Source: Paratinospora sagittata | Lineage: Eukaryota > Streptophyta > Magnoliopsida > Ranunculales > Menispermaceae | Direction of reading: 5' to 3' | NCBI GenBank assembly: GCA_035771175.1 | Contig: CM069606.1 | Coordinates: 29,221,816-29,285,815 of the forward strand | Length of the DNA: 64,000 bases | Part shown: positions 11,399 to 22,218 of the stretch, piece after piece | Layout: every line of letters starts with the position of its first letter | Position numbering within the stretch: position 1 is the first letter of the stretch | Program-made: the position numbers and the translations under genes | Notes under the pieces: model-generated | Seen by the model: the letters and a program-made list of their open reading frames with translations, nothing else | Told to the model about the DNA's origin: nothing | The model's database searches: none

Positions 11399-13082
11399 TG
11401 ATAGACACCCAAGAATTTAGAGTTGTTCGGTTTCCAAACAAGTCTATCTTCACTACCCAATCTCTCTGATTAGGATTTTCTAACACTTCACTAAATTGAT
11501 CCTACTTCACGGGTGAGGACCAAACCGGTTACAACAACAATTCCCGATTAGAGAATCTTCCCAACTAGCACAACCACTAGTAATCATCCCAACTAGCACA
11601 ACCACTAGCAATCAATAATACACCAATAATTGAAAAGAAATTTGCTCAACGTGGGAACAAATTCCTAAAAGAAAAATTATAACCTTGTAAATGATCTTTT
11701 CAATATTTCTCAGCCACAACGATTATATAACACATGCACAACAAGAAATCAAATATCGAAAAGATATTACCTCAAAATGATCTAAGAATTAGATATGTAA
11801 TAAATCTTGTGATCGTGAAAAAACTTTGCAAGGGATGAATGATCAAAAACTCAGTGTATCACCACGAAAATTCCAGCTCTCTAATGACGGCTGTCATCTG
11901 TAAGTTCAGTTGCAGAGAAAGATAATAAAAGTTCTTATTATTAGAATATGGTTTAATTAATGTTTATATAGAAAACTAAGTTCTAAAACCCTAAACCTAT
12001 CATCAATGGCCAAGATTAAAAGATTTAAACTTGTATTAACATAAATCAACGACCCACAAAGAATGCTCAAGATTAAAACTCGAATTTTTGCAAGAACAAA
12101 AATTTGATGGTGGAGTGCGTTTCACCTGCTGGAGTGCGTTCCACGAAAAACCAAATTTTCAAGTTCACATGCTGGAACGCATTTTCCACAAGACCTGAGG
12201 CCAAAACACAGTGTTTTGGGTTTGGCCTACTGGAACGTGTTTTACACTGCTAAAACGCATTTCACAAAACCCGAGAACACTTGACCATTTTGTGCTTGCC
12301 TGAAACACGTTTCTCCCTGTTGGAGTGCGTTCTGGCATGTCCGAGGCAGAATAAGTGTGTTTTGACTGTTGGAGTGTGTTCTTATAGAGAGGAATGCATT
12401 CCACGGGTTCTTGGGAAACGTGTGCATGTCTGGAATATAATTGTTGAACATGTCTAAGTTCCATAATCGATAAAACATTAAAATCACATTAGGAACAAGA
12501 TTTTGAAACTTAAAATAGAATTGGAAACTTGAGTTTTCGAAAGAAGATGTCATGAAGTGAGTTTCTTTATAAAAGAAAATCTGTTTTGTTCTAAATATGA
12601 TAATAAAAGCATTCAAATCTTGATGTCGTAAAAGTATGCATCAAAACAATAATATCTCAAAAGAATAAAAAAGGATAAGATATGATGCAATACGGTAAAA
12701 ACATGAACGAGAAATCAAGAGGCTAATCAATGAAGAAAAAACCTACAACCTAAGAGATCTAAACATCTACACCTGATGAATATCCTTAAGATCTTATGCC
12801 TTGATTTCCGGTTGACTTAGGTTGACTTCTAGCTTGACATCAATTGACTTGATTTTTTGACTCGTGTTCCACATGGACCGGCTGAGTTCTCTTGATTTGT
12901 ACTTTATGTTTTTTATTCGAACTTCAGTCTTGATCTACACTTGGTGAGTATTGTCTTTATCTCTATTCTTAAGATCAAACAAACAATATTATACTGAAAC
13001 ATACTCAACAAATATGTTAGATCACATGATATATCTTTTGGAGTCATCAAAATCAAAGAGGGCAAGGGTCATTAAACTAACA
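11399..13082 (-). repeat. 3' LTR of the Sirevirus-like element
   Basis: About 1.68 kb. Read on the minus strand: TGTTAGTTTAATGACCC start, a cluster of CTGGAACGCG/TTTCAC-type motifs at about 12,420-12,110, a TATA box (TATATAAACA, 11,961-11,970 complement), a region rich in GTGAGGACC-like sequence, and an end at TTGGGTGTCTATCA. A 27-bp phrase (CCCAACTAGCACAACCACTAG) is duplicated at 11,560-11,608. It aligns with 20,381-21,606 and, in opposite orientation, 18,754-19,060. Confidence 0.88.
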
Positions 13083-13420
13083 ATCTCTCCATTTTTTATG
13101 ATTTCAAACATCTTACTATAGGCCTGATTGAACAACTAAAAGCCTGATGAATAAATAGACACACATGTCATAATATCATGTAGAGTATCAACACATAACA
13201 TTAAAATTTCAAGAGATAAACATTAAAATGCTTGTCATCAGAGTTCATACAACAAGAATAATATGCAAATCAAAATATCATATTAAAGTCATCTAAAAGT
13301 AAAGTTCAAAATGTTTGTGAAAACTCCCCCTTAATCCTATATACTCCTCTAACTCCCCCTGAGTCTATGCACACCATTAGACTCAGATCCACAAAATTCT
13401 CCCCCTTTTGAAACATAAAA
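13083..13420 (-). promoter_or_regulatory. Polypurine tract and PPT-like repeats upstream of the 3' LTR
   Basis: Directly next to the LTR the minus strand reads AAAAAATGGAGAGAT (13,083-13,097), a polypurine tract that primes plus-strand synthesis. Further purine blocks (AAGGGGGAGTT, CAGGGGGAGTTAG, AAAAGGGGGAGAAT) lie at about 13,324-13,416. Multiple PPT-like blocks before the 3' LTR are a known Sirevirus feature. Confidence 0.7.
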
Positions 13421-13501
13421 AAGGGTATCATCACTTTAGGGGCGGATCAAAAGGACCAGCCTGACGCTCAACCTCTCTTAATATGTCGTCCTGGGAAACT
13501 G

Positions 13502-14457
13502 TTAGATCAAGCGACAGTTCGAACTGCCCTGTAGGAAGAGGTGCTGCAAAATCAAAGAAATTATGCATAGATCGCTGAGAATGGTGACGGAAGTGTTGCC
13601 CAAATGAGTCAAACCTATTTCGAAGCTGCTAGAACTTGGTATAGAAATATGTCTCAGCTGGGAGATCAATGTTATAACTAATAAAACGCGAGACTCGAGC
13701 ATGGTGCTGAGCTATGTCGTTTATAGCCTCTCGAACAACGATGAGATCGGATCGGATAGAAGCAAGAAGTCTGAGTCTCATGTATCTCATGAAGCTCTTG
13801 TTGTAAACTAGCAAAATCAAAGCCATGACTTGGAGCAGGTGGAGCTGGCTGATTGGGACCGGCCTCATCATGGGGAGGGTCATCATCTGAAGAAGAATTT
13901 GAAGAGCTAGACGACTCGCTCTCAGCATTGTCCGAAGGTTCCTTAGGAAATAGATCTTCCATCTCATTGGAAGAGGGGTCACTAGGATGAGGAGACTCAA
14001 AATAACCATAAGTCTCACCGGTAGGAACCTACCTGGGGGTGAGCCATCTCCTCAACCATCGTACATAATAAAATCTCATATTGTGCAGTGTACCCCCGTT
14101 GACTACCTCTCTCGGCTGGACATAGCTTACAGGCTGAATGGTGGATAAGTCCATGCTTGCCTCCTCAATGAATGGAGTCAACTTCATCACATAAGATAAT
14201 GTTCGGGAACGAGACATAGTAGTAGCAATGTGATGGATGATAATATGAGAAAGATTCACCTTAGTGCCATAAGTAATTGCCCAAAGAAGAAACAAGTCGA
14301 TGACTGTGACATTACTTCTACTGCTCTTTCTTGGTAAGATGATTCTTGAAATGACATTGTGAATCAAATGAGGCATGAAGGAGAAAGTGGTATTAGAAAC
14401 TTTCTTACGATAGGAGGAATGTACTTTTTTCTTCGAGAAGTTGTTCAAGACCTCCAA
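13502..14457 (-). pseudogene. Third ORF of the Sirevirus-like element, C-terminal part (putative plant transposon protein domain)
   Basis: Minus-strand frames at 14,029-14,463 and 13,502-14,018 cover the second half of an extra ORF between pol and the 3' LTR. The first part has a pattern of the putative plant transposon protein domain (LLWAITYGTKVNLSHIIIHHI), and the tail is acidic Ser-rich (SESSSSSNSSSDDD) followed by a Pro-rich and coiled-coil-like segment (LQQELHEIHETQ). Frames shift twice. The role of this protein is unknown; in some Sireviruses the ORF at this place is called envelope-like. The N-terminal part lies at 15,511-15,960, separated by a solo LTR. Confidence 0.65.
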
Positions 14458-15510
14458 TGTCACGACCCACTATTCGTGACATCATGACCGGCACAGTACC
14501 CCGTATATATCCTCCCTCGACATACACAGTGTCCCAATAAGCCTTCTAACACAAACCATAATCCCAAATACACATCAATACACACATGGACATAATATAA
14601 GATCATCATATAAAACATATCCAAAATGACAACCAGAAAATTTTTCTCCAAGTCCATAGTGTTTAAAAGTACATAATATACTTAACCATAAGTACAAACC
14701 CATCTAAATGTTAAGTATAATCATTAGGTGTTACATAGTACAATTTATCAAAATAAATTGCGAAAAAGTACTGAACACCTACGTCAACAATAGTACGGGA
14801 ACGCTTTGCAGCTACGCTTTCCCTTTCCCCTTCTTATCAGATCCTGAAAAGATAAGGATGAGGGGTGAGCTACAACAAGCTCAGTGAATGTTCTATACAA
14901 GTGGCAACATATATATGCATTTAAGTAAAACATTGCCAGAATTATTAAAACCATTTAAATAATCATGGGTGTAAGCAATATTACATACATGCCAATATAA
15001 TGTATCATGCCATAAACAAGACAATGCATACCATTTTATAAACATGCATATGCAACCTAACGGTGGGATTGTGAGATCCAATCATTTGATCAAAACTGCG
15101 CAAGAAAATTTGCAAATCTGTAAAACAGTGTTTGGAGTCTTATATCTCACAGTAAACAACTCTGATCAAGATCTTCACTGTTCATAATGAATATCTATCA
15201 GAAAAAAATAATCTAACAAAATTTCAGCTCAATCTGACCACAGATCTAGGAGATCAATCCATTGATGTAATCGGTTACAAAAATTTCTTCCTCTATAAAA
15301 TGAGCTCCGCTGATCAAAAACACCATTTTCGACATGTTTCGACGTCGAACGGGTCTCTGATCATTCTAAAAATTTATGCACACATTAAACAACTTAAAAT
15401 CATGCAAATACACTCGAACCAACACATGTCGAGCATCAAATACGTATACACATATGTATACGGGCACTCTACAGGTCAAAATGACGTCATCCTAACGTAC
15501 AGACGTTACA
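14458..15510 (+). mobile_element. Solo Gypsy-type LTR (short form), target duplication TCCAA
   Basis: Starts TGTCACGACCCACTATTCG and ends CAGACGTTACA, with perfect TCCAA copies at 14,453-14,457 and 15,511-15,515. Removing it rejoins the third ORF of the Sirevirus-like element, so it inserted later. It is the same family as 22,219-24,832 but lacks about 1.57 kb of the middle. The orientation is given by the TGTCACGACCC start. Confidence 0.9.
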
Positions 15511-15960
15511 TCCAACTTGTCAAAACCCAAAAAATGAATATTTCCTTTTCGATCCAAGGCATAGGACCGCCTCGAGGTAGATTGAACTTCTCTTCAATGA
15601 TCGTGGGAGAAATGACGAGGCGATGCCCCATCACACGAGAGTGATACCGATAAGTTCAGTGATTTCTATCATCTGTATCTTGAGTTAACCTGGTGTAGAA
15701 AACTTGAACTAATTTTTCATACCAAGGAGCGGTGAAGCGACAAAATGATGTCCAACCAAGCTCATCAAACAGAGGTCGAATAGGAAGGTATGCCTGGTCA
15801 AAGATTGCGAAGTTCACATAGACACCCAGAGAAAGTTCGAGTTGGAGCACTTTCGGAGAAATGGGTTTAGGCATAGGTGGTTGTGGAGGTGGAGCGCCAC
15901 GTTGAGGCCAGGAAAGCCTATCCTCTCTTTCCTTCATTCGTTCTTTCGGTCAGGATGACT
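15511..15960 (-). pseudogene. Third ORF of the Sirevirus-like element, N-terminal part
   Basis: Reads MKEREDRLSWPQRG at 15,937, a Pro-rich segment, then a domain with FDELGWTSFCRF and YEKLVQVFYTRL, typical of the first half of the putative plant transposon protein domain. A shift or stop follows near 15,656, and a second frame (ISPTIIEEKFNLPRG) reads on to the solo LTR at 15,510. It continues at 14,457. The start is the first ATG of the frame; an upstream one in the region 15,960-16,040 cannot be excluded. Confidence 0.65.
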
Positions 15961-16284
15961 GATCGGAAGGACTATTGCAATCTAGAACAACTACACGCCT
16001 AGCATTTCTTGAAGGATTTCTCCTATGCATTTCTTCGAACACTTGGTGCACAAGTAGTGCGACTAACGATTTTGCAAGGGATTTACAACTAGGAAGGAAA
16101 ATAAATGGAAGAAAATGATGGCGAAAAGATTAGAGAGGGTCCCGTAAGCTAGCTAATGCCTATTATAGTGAAGAAAATGGACTTTGGACGCCGAAGAACT
16201 ATGAAATGCAAGTATGGAGCGAGATGCACTAGAGAAACGCGTTGGTGATGAATTGGAGCAAATGAGGGGTGAAATCACGCACAG

Positions 16285-16435
16285 GAGGTTATTATACCCA
16301 TCACGCCCAGCTGGAACGTGTTTCATCTCTCTGGAACACGTTCCGGCACCCCTCCTGTACAAGGAGGTGCTCTCGGCCTGGGTGGAGTGCGTTTCACCAG
16401 GCTGAAATGCGTTCCACCCGGGTTTCCTTCATTTT
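16285..16435 (-). promoter_or_regulatory. CpG-rich motif cluster plus TATA-like box upstream of the third ORF
   Basis: GGAACGTGTTTCATC, TGGAACACGTTCC, GGAGTGCGTTTCACC and GAAATGCGTTCCACC (16,313-16,420) are the same motif type that fills the LTRs of this element. On the minus strand a TATA-like TGGGTATAAT (16,291-16,300 complement) follows, then about 350 bp to the ORF. The order motif cluster, TATA, ORF copies the LTR layout, so this may be an internal promoter. Inference; there is no expression evidence. Confidence 0.45.
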
Positions 16436-16679
16436 TTAATTTTTGATTCGTGTTTTGATTAATTGAAGGAAATTGGGTAGTACACGCATTCACGTAACGC
16501 TTGCAACAATTATGATCATCATCAATGATTATTAAATTATAGAAACCTCCATGATCATATCATAATCATTTGAATTATGCAAAATCAATACCCATGCATC
16601 AAGTATAAGAACTTATGCATTCATAAATCTGATTCACTGAACATGCCTAATTCATGCCTAATAAATGCAAATTGATCTT

Positions 16680-17790
16680 TAGGTAGAGACTTTGTGAATG
16701 TATCAGCCAATTCGTCTTTAGTACCAATGTGGATGTGCTTGACATTTCCTTTTGTACGTGATCATGAAGGAAGTGATGTCGAATCTCAATGTGCTTGGTT
16801 TTTGAGTGTAACACAGGATTCCTTGAGATGTTTATTGCACTGTGTTATCACAAAATATTTCTGCACACTCGACGTGAATTTGGTAATCAGATAGTTGTTG
16901 TTTCATATATAAGACTTGAGAGCAACAACTACAGGCTGTCACGTATTCAGCCTTAGCGGTAGATAAAGCCACAGAATGTTGTTTCTTGCTGAACCAAGAA
17001 ATTAACGAACTCCCTAAGAAGTGGCAAAAACCAGACGTACTTTTTCAATCAACTAAACTTTTGACATAATCGGAATCAACATAACTACGAAGATCGAATG
17101 AAATACTCTTGTTGTACCAAATTCCCATGTCAATAGTCTCGCTAACATATCTAAAAATTCTCTTAATACATTTAAGGTGGGATTCCTTCGGATTAGACTG
17201 AAATTGAGCACGCAAGCATACACTAAACATGATATCCAATCTACTTGTTGTAAAATATAATAGGCTACCAATCATGCCTTGATACAATCTCGCATCTACC
17301 GATTTTCCAGATATGTCCATCTCCATTTTGACGGATGAGCTGCAAGGAGTATCAATTGTCTTCAAGTTTTTAAACTTGAACTTTTTGATCATATCCCTTG
17401 CATACTTCGATTGGCTCAAGAATTTTCCATTTTTCATTTGTTTGATTTATAGGCCAAGGAAGTAATTCAACTCTCTCATCATGCTCATCTCAAACTCACT
17501 TGTCATAATAGAAGAAAATTCTTTACAGAGTGATTTGTTTGAGGCACTGAAGATGATGTCATCAACATAGATTTGCACTAAAAGCATATCTTCATCTTTG
17601 GTTTTAAAGAATAGTGTAGAATCTAACTTTCAGTCATGATCTAACAAAAAAGTGCTAAGTCTATCGTACCATGCTCTAGGAGCTTCCTTCAGTCCATATA
17701 AGGCCTTGTGAAAATGATAGACATGATTTGGTTTTTGAAAATCCTCAAAACCAAGCGGTTGCTCTACATACCTAAGGCTTCCTCAACCTT
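16680..17790 (-). pseudogene. Copia reverse transcriptase (C-terminal half) and RNase H, broken
   Basis: On the minus strand the catalytic-site phrase YVDDIIFSASN lies at about 17,560 and is followed by the frame 17,045-17,437 with SQSKYARDMIKKFKFKNLKT and the Copia signature YQGMIGSLLYFT. RNase H sequence continues to about 16,690 through stops. Upstream of KALYGLKEAPRAW (about 17,690) the N-terminal half of RT is missing: the linker after integrase runs directly into the late palm region, a deletion of roughly 140 codons near 17,780. The enzyme is inactive. Confidence 0.85.
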
Positions 17791-17799
17791 AGACTCTAT

Positions 17800-18753
17800 C
17801 TAGGAGACAAAGGTTACATGTCCTTGATCTCGATTCAGGGATGCTATAGTAGTTACTCCTCTGAATGGATCACCTAAGATCTGATCTGTGGGATGATCAA
17901 TGAATAACCTAGAGTTCTTAGGAGGTTCTATTATAGGTTTAGTGCTATTTTCCTCACAATTCTTTTGATCCTCAAGTTTACTTGATGGAATGACATCCTC
18001 ATCGTCATCAGGATTTGGTTTCTCCACTTCCTTATCTAAGGACACCCTAGGATCTGCTTCATCAAATCTTATATTGATTGATTCTTCAATTTTCTTCGAT
18101 GATTTGTTGAACACTCAATATGCCTTTTGTTAACAAACTCTCCACCCCGATCACTTCTAATAATAGTGATCTTATGGCCCTTCTCGTTTTCAACATGAGA
18201 ACAAAATTGTACAAACACATCAAATACCTCATGCTTATGAACAAGAAAATAAACCACATAAATTTAGTAAAGTCATCCACAATCACAAAGCAATATGATT
18301 TTCTACCTAGACTATGGGTACGTATGGGTCCGAACAGGTCCATATGAATAAGTTCCAAGGCTCTAAATATAAAGTTCTTGATTTTTCTCTTAAAGGAGGA
18401 TTTCTTGTGTTTACCCAATTGACAAGGCTCACATACTCTATCCTTCAAATACACCCCTTTGGGGATGCCCCAAGCAAGGTCAAATTTCACAAGCCTAAAA
18501 ATGTTGTCCATGCCTATATGAGCTAATCTCCTATGCCACAACCATGTATCATTGTAATGATTTGCACTCAAGTAAGATACATTTTGATCACCAATATCAT
18601 GAAAATTTATGACATACACATTTTTATTTCTAAAAGCAACAAACATGGCACTATAATCATCATGCTTTACAATACATCTTGTTGCTTCAAACGTAACGAC
18701 CCCTTGTCACACAATTGGCTTATGCTCAAGAGGTTATGCTTTAGGCCATCAAC
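17800..18753 (-). pseudogene. Copia integrase region, truncated before the catalytic Glu
   Basis: The frame 18,086-18,646, with an earlier frame back to 18,753, contains the GAG-pre-integrase zinc motif (LWHRRLAHIG ... CEPCQLGKH) and the first catalytic Asp segment (ELIHMDLFGP). A second frame (18,069-18,257) has the second Asp segment (IIRSDRGGEF). Then the sequence jumps to the integrase-RT linker (SSKKIEESINIRFDEADP, frame 17,800-18,114), so the third catalytic residue and the C-terminal domain are deleted near 18,115. At 18,753 the frame breaks at the inversion border. Confidence 0.85.
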
Positions 18754-19060
18754 AATTATTGATTGCTAGCAGTTGTGCTAGTTGGGAAGATTCTCTAACC
18801 GGAATCGTTGTTGCAACTAGTTTGGTCCTCACCCGTGAAGTAGGATCGGTTTAGTGAAGTGTTAGAAAATCTTGATCGGAGAGATCGGATAGTAAAGGTA
18901 GGCTTGTTTGGAAGCCAAACCACTCTAAATTTGTGTGCATTGTCTCATTTACTTTTTTTCTTATATTCCTACATATTTTACTGTTATTGTTCACTAACTG
19001 TTTGGAGAAAGGTTTGAAAAATCCACAACACCCAATTCACCCCCCCTTGGGTGTCTATCA
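18754..19060 (+). repeat. 3' end of the 5' LTR, inverted
   Basis: Aligns in reverse complement with 11,399-11,620 of the 3' LTR plus flanking sequence: GTGCTAGTTGGGAAGATTCT, GTCCTCACCCGTGAAGTAGG, ending CTTGGGTGTCTATCA. Confidence 0.85.
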
Positions 19061-19076
19061 AGTCGTATCAGAGCGG
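19061..19076 (+). other. Primer binding site, initiator-Met tRNA type
   Basis: CGTATCAGAGCGG at 19,064-19,076 follows the LTR end by three bases. Copia elements use TGGTATCAGAGC, complementary to the 3' end of initiator-Met tRNA; the match here has a C for the first GG pair. Confidence 0.8.
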
Positions 19077-19119
19077 GTTTTTTACTCAAAAGTTTGTAAC
19101 AATCCTTTTGAGATCATAG

Positions 19120-20086
19120 CAGGAAATGACATTGTTAGAAGTGTCTTCAAGGAAGGATCATCCACCCATCGACCACCACTATTTGAAGAAGATAATTATC
19201 TCTGTTAGAAAACTCAGATACTTTTCTATATTAAAGCACAAAATGTGGAAATGTGGGACATCATAATAAATGGGTATCAACCACCTACGAAGATCAAGGA
19301 TGGTGAAACCATGATGAAGGCAAGACAAGAATGGTTGCCTTATGAAAAGAAAAGGGAGCAACTAAATGACCAAGCAATAAACATCTTTTTTTGTAGCTTG
19401 TCAATCAATGAATACAACCGAGTGAGTGCAACACTACAACCAAAGAAAATTGGGACAAGCTAGAAATTACTCATAAGGGTACCAAGCAAGTGAAAGAATC
19501 GTAATAACGTATGCTTGAAAAGATATACGAAACCTTCAAAGTAAAAGAAGATGAAGAGATCTCTGAAGTAATCACCAGATTTACAAAAATCATAAATGAA
19601 ATCAAGAACCTTTGTAAAAGCTATCCTCAGGGTAAGACAGTAAGGAAATTCCTATGAGGACTACCCAAAAAATGGGATCCAAAGGTGATAGCCATATAGT
19701 AGGCGAAGAATCTTGGAGAGTACACCTTTGACCAGCTATGTGGATCACTAATGGTGCATCAGATGAAATTGAAGGAAAGATAGAAGACAGTGCCAAAAGA
19801 AGAGAACCAAACAAAGAAAGATCTAGCTCTCAATGCTACACAAGAGCCTGCAGAAGAATCATGCTCTGAAAATGATATTGATGATGAAGTGGCAATGCTA
19901 TCTAAGAAACTTAGCCAGATCATGAGAAAAAGAGGAAAGAGCGAACAAAGCTCAAAATTTCACAAAAATAAAAGGCTTGGTGCAAAACCAAATGAACTGG
20001 TATGTTTCGGATGTAACAAGCCGAGACATGTGAAAAGTGAGTGTCCAAACAAGAAGAAGAGTACCTTCAACAGTAAGAGAAAATAA
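19120..20086 (+). pseudogene. Copia gag with CCHC zinc knuckle, broken by stops
   Basis: Starts with the typical HRPPLFEEDNY segment, passes an in-frame stop at 19,206-19,208, and continues through W-rich gag (EWLPYEKKREQLNDQAINIF, 19,330-19,392) with further stops near 19,463, 19,503, 19,658 and 19,783. The frame 19,790-20,086 ends gag with the knuckle CFGCNKPRHVKSEC (CX2CX4HX4C) and a Lys-rich tail. This is the UBN2/retrotrans_gag family, which packages element RNA. Position directly after the PBS supports the call. Confidence 0.88.
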
Positions 20087-20164
20087 AAGAAAGTTCTCAA
20101 AGCAACATGGGATGATACATCCTCCAGTAAGAACGAGTCAGAATCCGGTGATGAAAAAGTTGTA

Positions 20165-20380
20165 TTGTGTTTGATGGCAAACACGAAGGATGGCTTCAAA
20201 CATGACTCATGGTATTTGGATAGTGGGTGCTCGAGGCACATGACCAGTGACAAATCAAAATTTCTGACCCTCACCCATAAAAATGGAGGAGTTGTCATAT
20301 TTGGAAACAACAACAAAGGAAAGATTATTGGCATCGGCAAAGTGGGTAATGAATTCTTAGCTATATCTGATGTTTTTCTA
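20165..20380 (+). pseudogene. Copia retropepsin, cut off at the inversion border
   Basis: WYLDSGCSRHMTSDKSKF is the aspartic protease motif (usually D-S-G-C-S-x-H-M-T), and VVIFGNNNKGKIIGIG is the following beta segment. Normally the polyprotein would go on into the GAG-pre-integrase domain; here the frame runs into LTR sequence after 20,380. The missing continuation is found on the opposite strand ending at 18,753. Confidence 0.88.
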
Positions 20381-21606
20381 ATGACGGTTGTTTTCTTTAA
20401 GTTCAGTTGTAGAGAAAGTAGTTGGAGAGAAAGATAATAAAAGTTCTTGTTATTAGAATAGGGTTTAATTATTGTTTATATAGAAAACCAAGTTCTAAAA
20501 CCCTAAACCTAGCATCAATGGCCAAGATTAAAAGATTTAAACTTGTATTAACGTAAATCAACGACCCACAATGAATGCTCAAGATTAAAACTCGAATTTT
20601 CGCAAAAACAGAAATTTTTCGGTAGAGTGCATTTTACCTGCTGGAGTCTTTTTCACGAAAAACTAGATTTTCAAGTTCACCTGCTAGAACGCGTTTCACA
20701 CTGCTGAAACGCGTTCCACAAGACCCAAGGCCAAAACACAGTGTTTTGGGTCTGGCCTGTTGGAACACGTTTCATACTGCTAAAACGTGTTTCACAAGAC
20801 TCGAGAACACTTGACCATTTTGTGCTTGTCTTAAACACGTTTCTCCCTGCTGAAGTGCGTTTTGGCATGTTTGAGGCAGAATAAGTGTGTTTTGACTGTT
20901 AGAGTGCGTTGTTATAGAGAGGAATGCATTCCATGGGTTCTTGGAAAACGTGTGCATGTCAAGAATACAATTCTTGAACATGTCTAAGTTCCATAATCGA
21001 TAAAACAATAAAATCACACTTGGAACAAGATTTTGAAGCTCAAAATAGAATTGGAAACTTGAGTTTTCAAAAGAAGATGTCATGGAGGAAGTTTCTCTAT
21101 AAAAGAAAATATGTTTTGTTCTAAATGTGATAATAAAAGCATTCAAATCTTGATCTCATAAAAGTATGCATCAAAACAATAATATCTCGAAGGAATAAAA
21201 GATGATACGATATGATGCAATACAGTAAAAACATGAACGAAAAATAAGGAGGCTGATCAATGAAGAAAAGACCTACAACCTAAGGGATCTAAACAACTAC
21301 ACCTGATGAATATCCTTGAGCTATTATGCCTTGATCTTTGGTTGACTTATGTTGACTTCTAGCTTGACATTAGTTGACTTGACTTCTTGACTCGTGTTCC
21401 ACATGTACCGGCTAAGTTATCTTGATTTGTATTTTATGTTCTTTATTCGAACTGAAGTCTTGATCTACACTTGGTAAGTATTGTCTCTATCTCTATTCTT
21501 AAGATCAAACAAACAGTATTATACTGAAACATAATGAACAAATATGTTAGATCACATGATATTGGAATCATCAAAATCAAACAGGGCAAGGGTCATCAAA
21601 CCAACA
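20381..21606 (-). repeat. 5' LTR of the Sirevirus-like element, first ~1.2 kb
   Basis: Aligns with 11,881-13,082. On the minus strand it begins TGTTGGTTTGATGACCC at 21,606, has motifs such as GAACGCGTTTCAC and GAAACGCGTTCCAC at 20,880-20,620, and a TATA box (TATATAAACAAT, complement of 20,471-20,482). It stops at the inversion border; the remaining LTR end is at 18,754-19,060. Confidence 0.85.
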
Positions 21607-22218
21607 TTTTCCTTTTTGGTCCCTTCGTCGAACGTGATGAGGGGTCAGTTAAGTTTGGTGTTGACCCTTTGACTGCTTGAGCAATGAGGAAGGCATCAAT
21701 GGACGACTTGTTGGACGAGGGGATTCAGCGATTGTTGGAGGTCGGCGTATTTTGTAGTTCATTTTTTGTGGGTTCCTTCTTTTCGTATTTCTCACTTGTC
21801 AACCGTTTGCCTTTTTCAGGTTATTTTTGCTTGCAACACTTTGCGAGACAAGTTCAGTGCCAGTTTGTTTTCTGAGACCGAGGACCGTTCATCTTCTGAG
21901 ATCGAGGAAGACTTGCATCTACAACTTGCTTGTTATTTCGCTCAAATAGGTTTGACCGAGGGGGAGGCCCGTGAGTGCAGAGCAGTTTCAAAGGGTTGTA
22001 TGACATCATTACCATCTCTTCGCGAAGAGATGGAAAAGATTCATTTGTCCTAGGCCGGTACCTTGGAGGTCATCCGCCATCGGGATCGAGATGTTAGATA
22101 TTTTGAGAGAGTTCGTGACCTGACCGAGGAGATCTAGCAGTTTCGTCTTGAATGGGACCTGTCGTTTCTTCGTCCTTGACTTGATGTGGATACGTGGTCT
22201 TCGTGTGACGATGAAGAG
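21607..22218 (+). pseudogene. Unrecognised ORF, probably the antisense ORF of a Tat-type element
   Basis: After the Sirevirus insertion the sequence continues with KASMDDLLDEGIQRLLE (21,690-21,740), a GT...TTTTTCAG intron-like gap (about 21,741-21,818), and then FACNTLRDKFSASLF, an acidic Ser/Glu segment and a helical Arg/Glu-rich part to 22,010. An in-frame stop (22,051-22,053) interrupts it, and the frame resumes to 22,218, where a solo LTR intervenes. The last codons are at 24,833-24,870. Tat-lineage Gypsy elements carry such an antisense ORF downstream of pol; pol remains on the opposite strand at 25,380-28,680 fit. Function unknown. Confidence 0.45.

Larger units (their letters stand above)
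18754..20380 (+). mobile_element. Inverted internal block of the Sirevirus-like element
   Basis: This block reads in the plus direction while the rest of the element reads in the minus direction. It holds the last ~307 bp of the 5' LTR, the PBS, gag and protease. The left border is in the LTR next to GATGGCC (complement); the right border is between the end of protease and LTR sequence (TTTTTCTA / ATGACGG). Turning it round would put LTR, PBS, gag, protease and integrase in the standard order. About 250 bp of LTR are missing at the join. Confidence 0.82.
11399..21606 (-). mobile_element. Sirevirus-like Copia retrotransposon, nearly full length, internally inverted
   Basis: On the minus strand the element runs from TGTTGGTTTGATGACCC (21,606) to CTTGGGTGTCTATCA (11,399), TG...CA ends. 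TTTCC precedes it at 11,394-11,398 and TTTTCC follows it, a 5-bp target duplication with one slipped T. Both LTRs are present, and between them lie gag, protease, integrase, RT and RNase H pieces and a third ORF, in the Sirevirus order once an inverted block (18,754-20,380) is taken into account. The PBS is of the initiator-Met type. Several deletions and stops make it inactive, and a solo Gypsy LTR has inserted into the third ORF. Confidence 0.88.
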
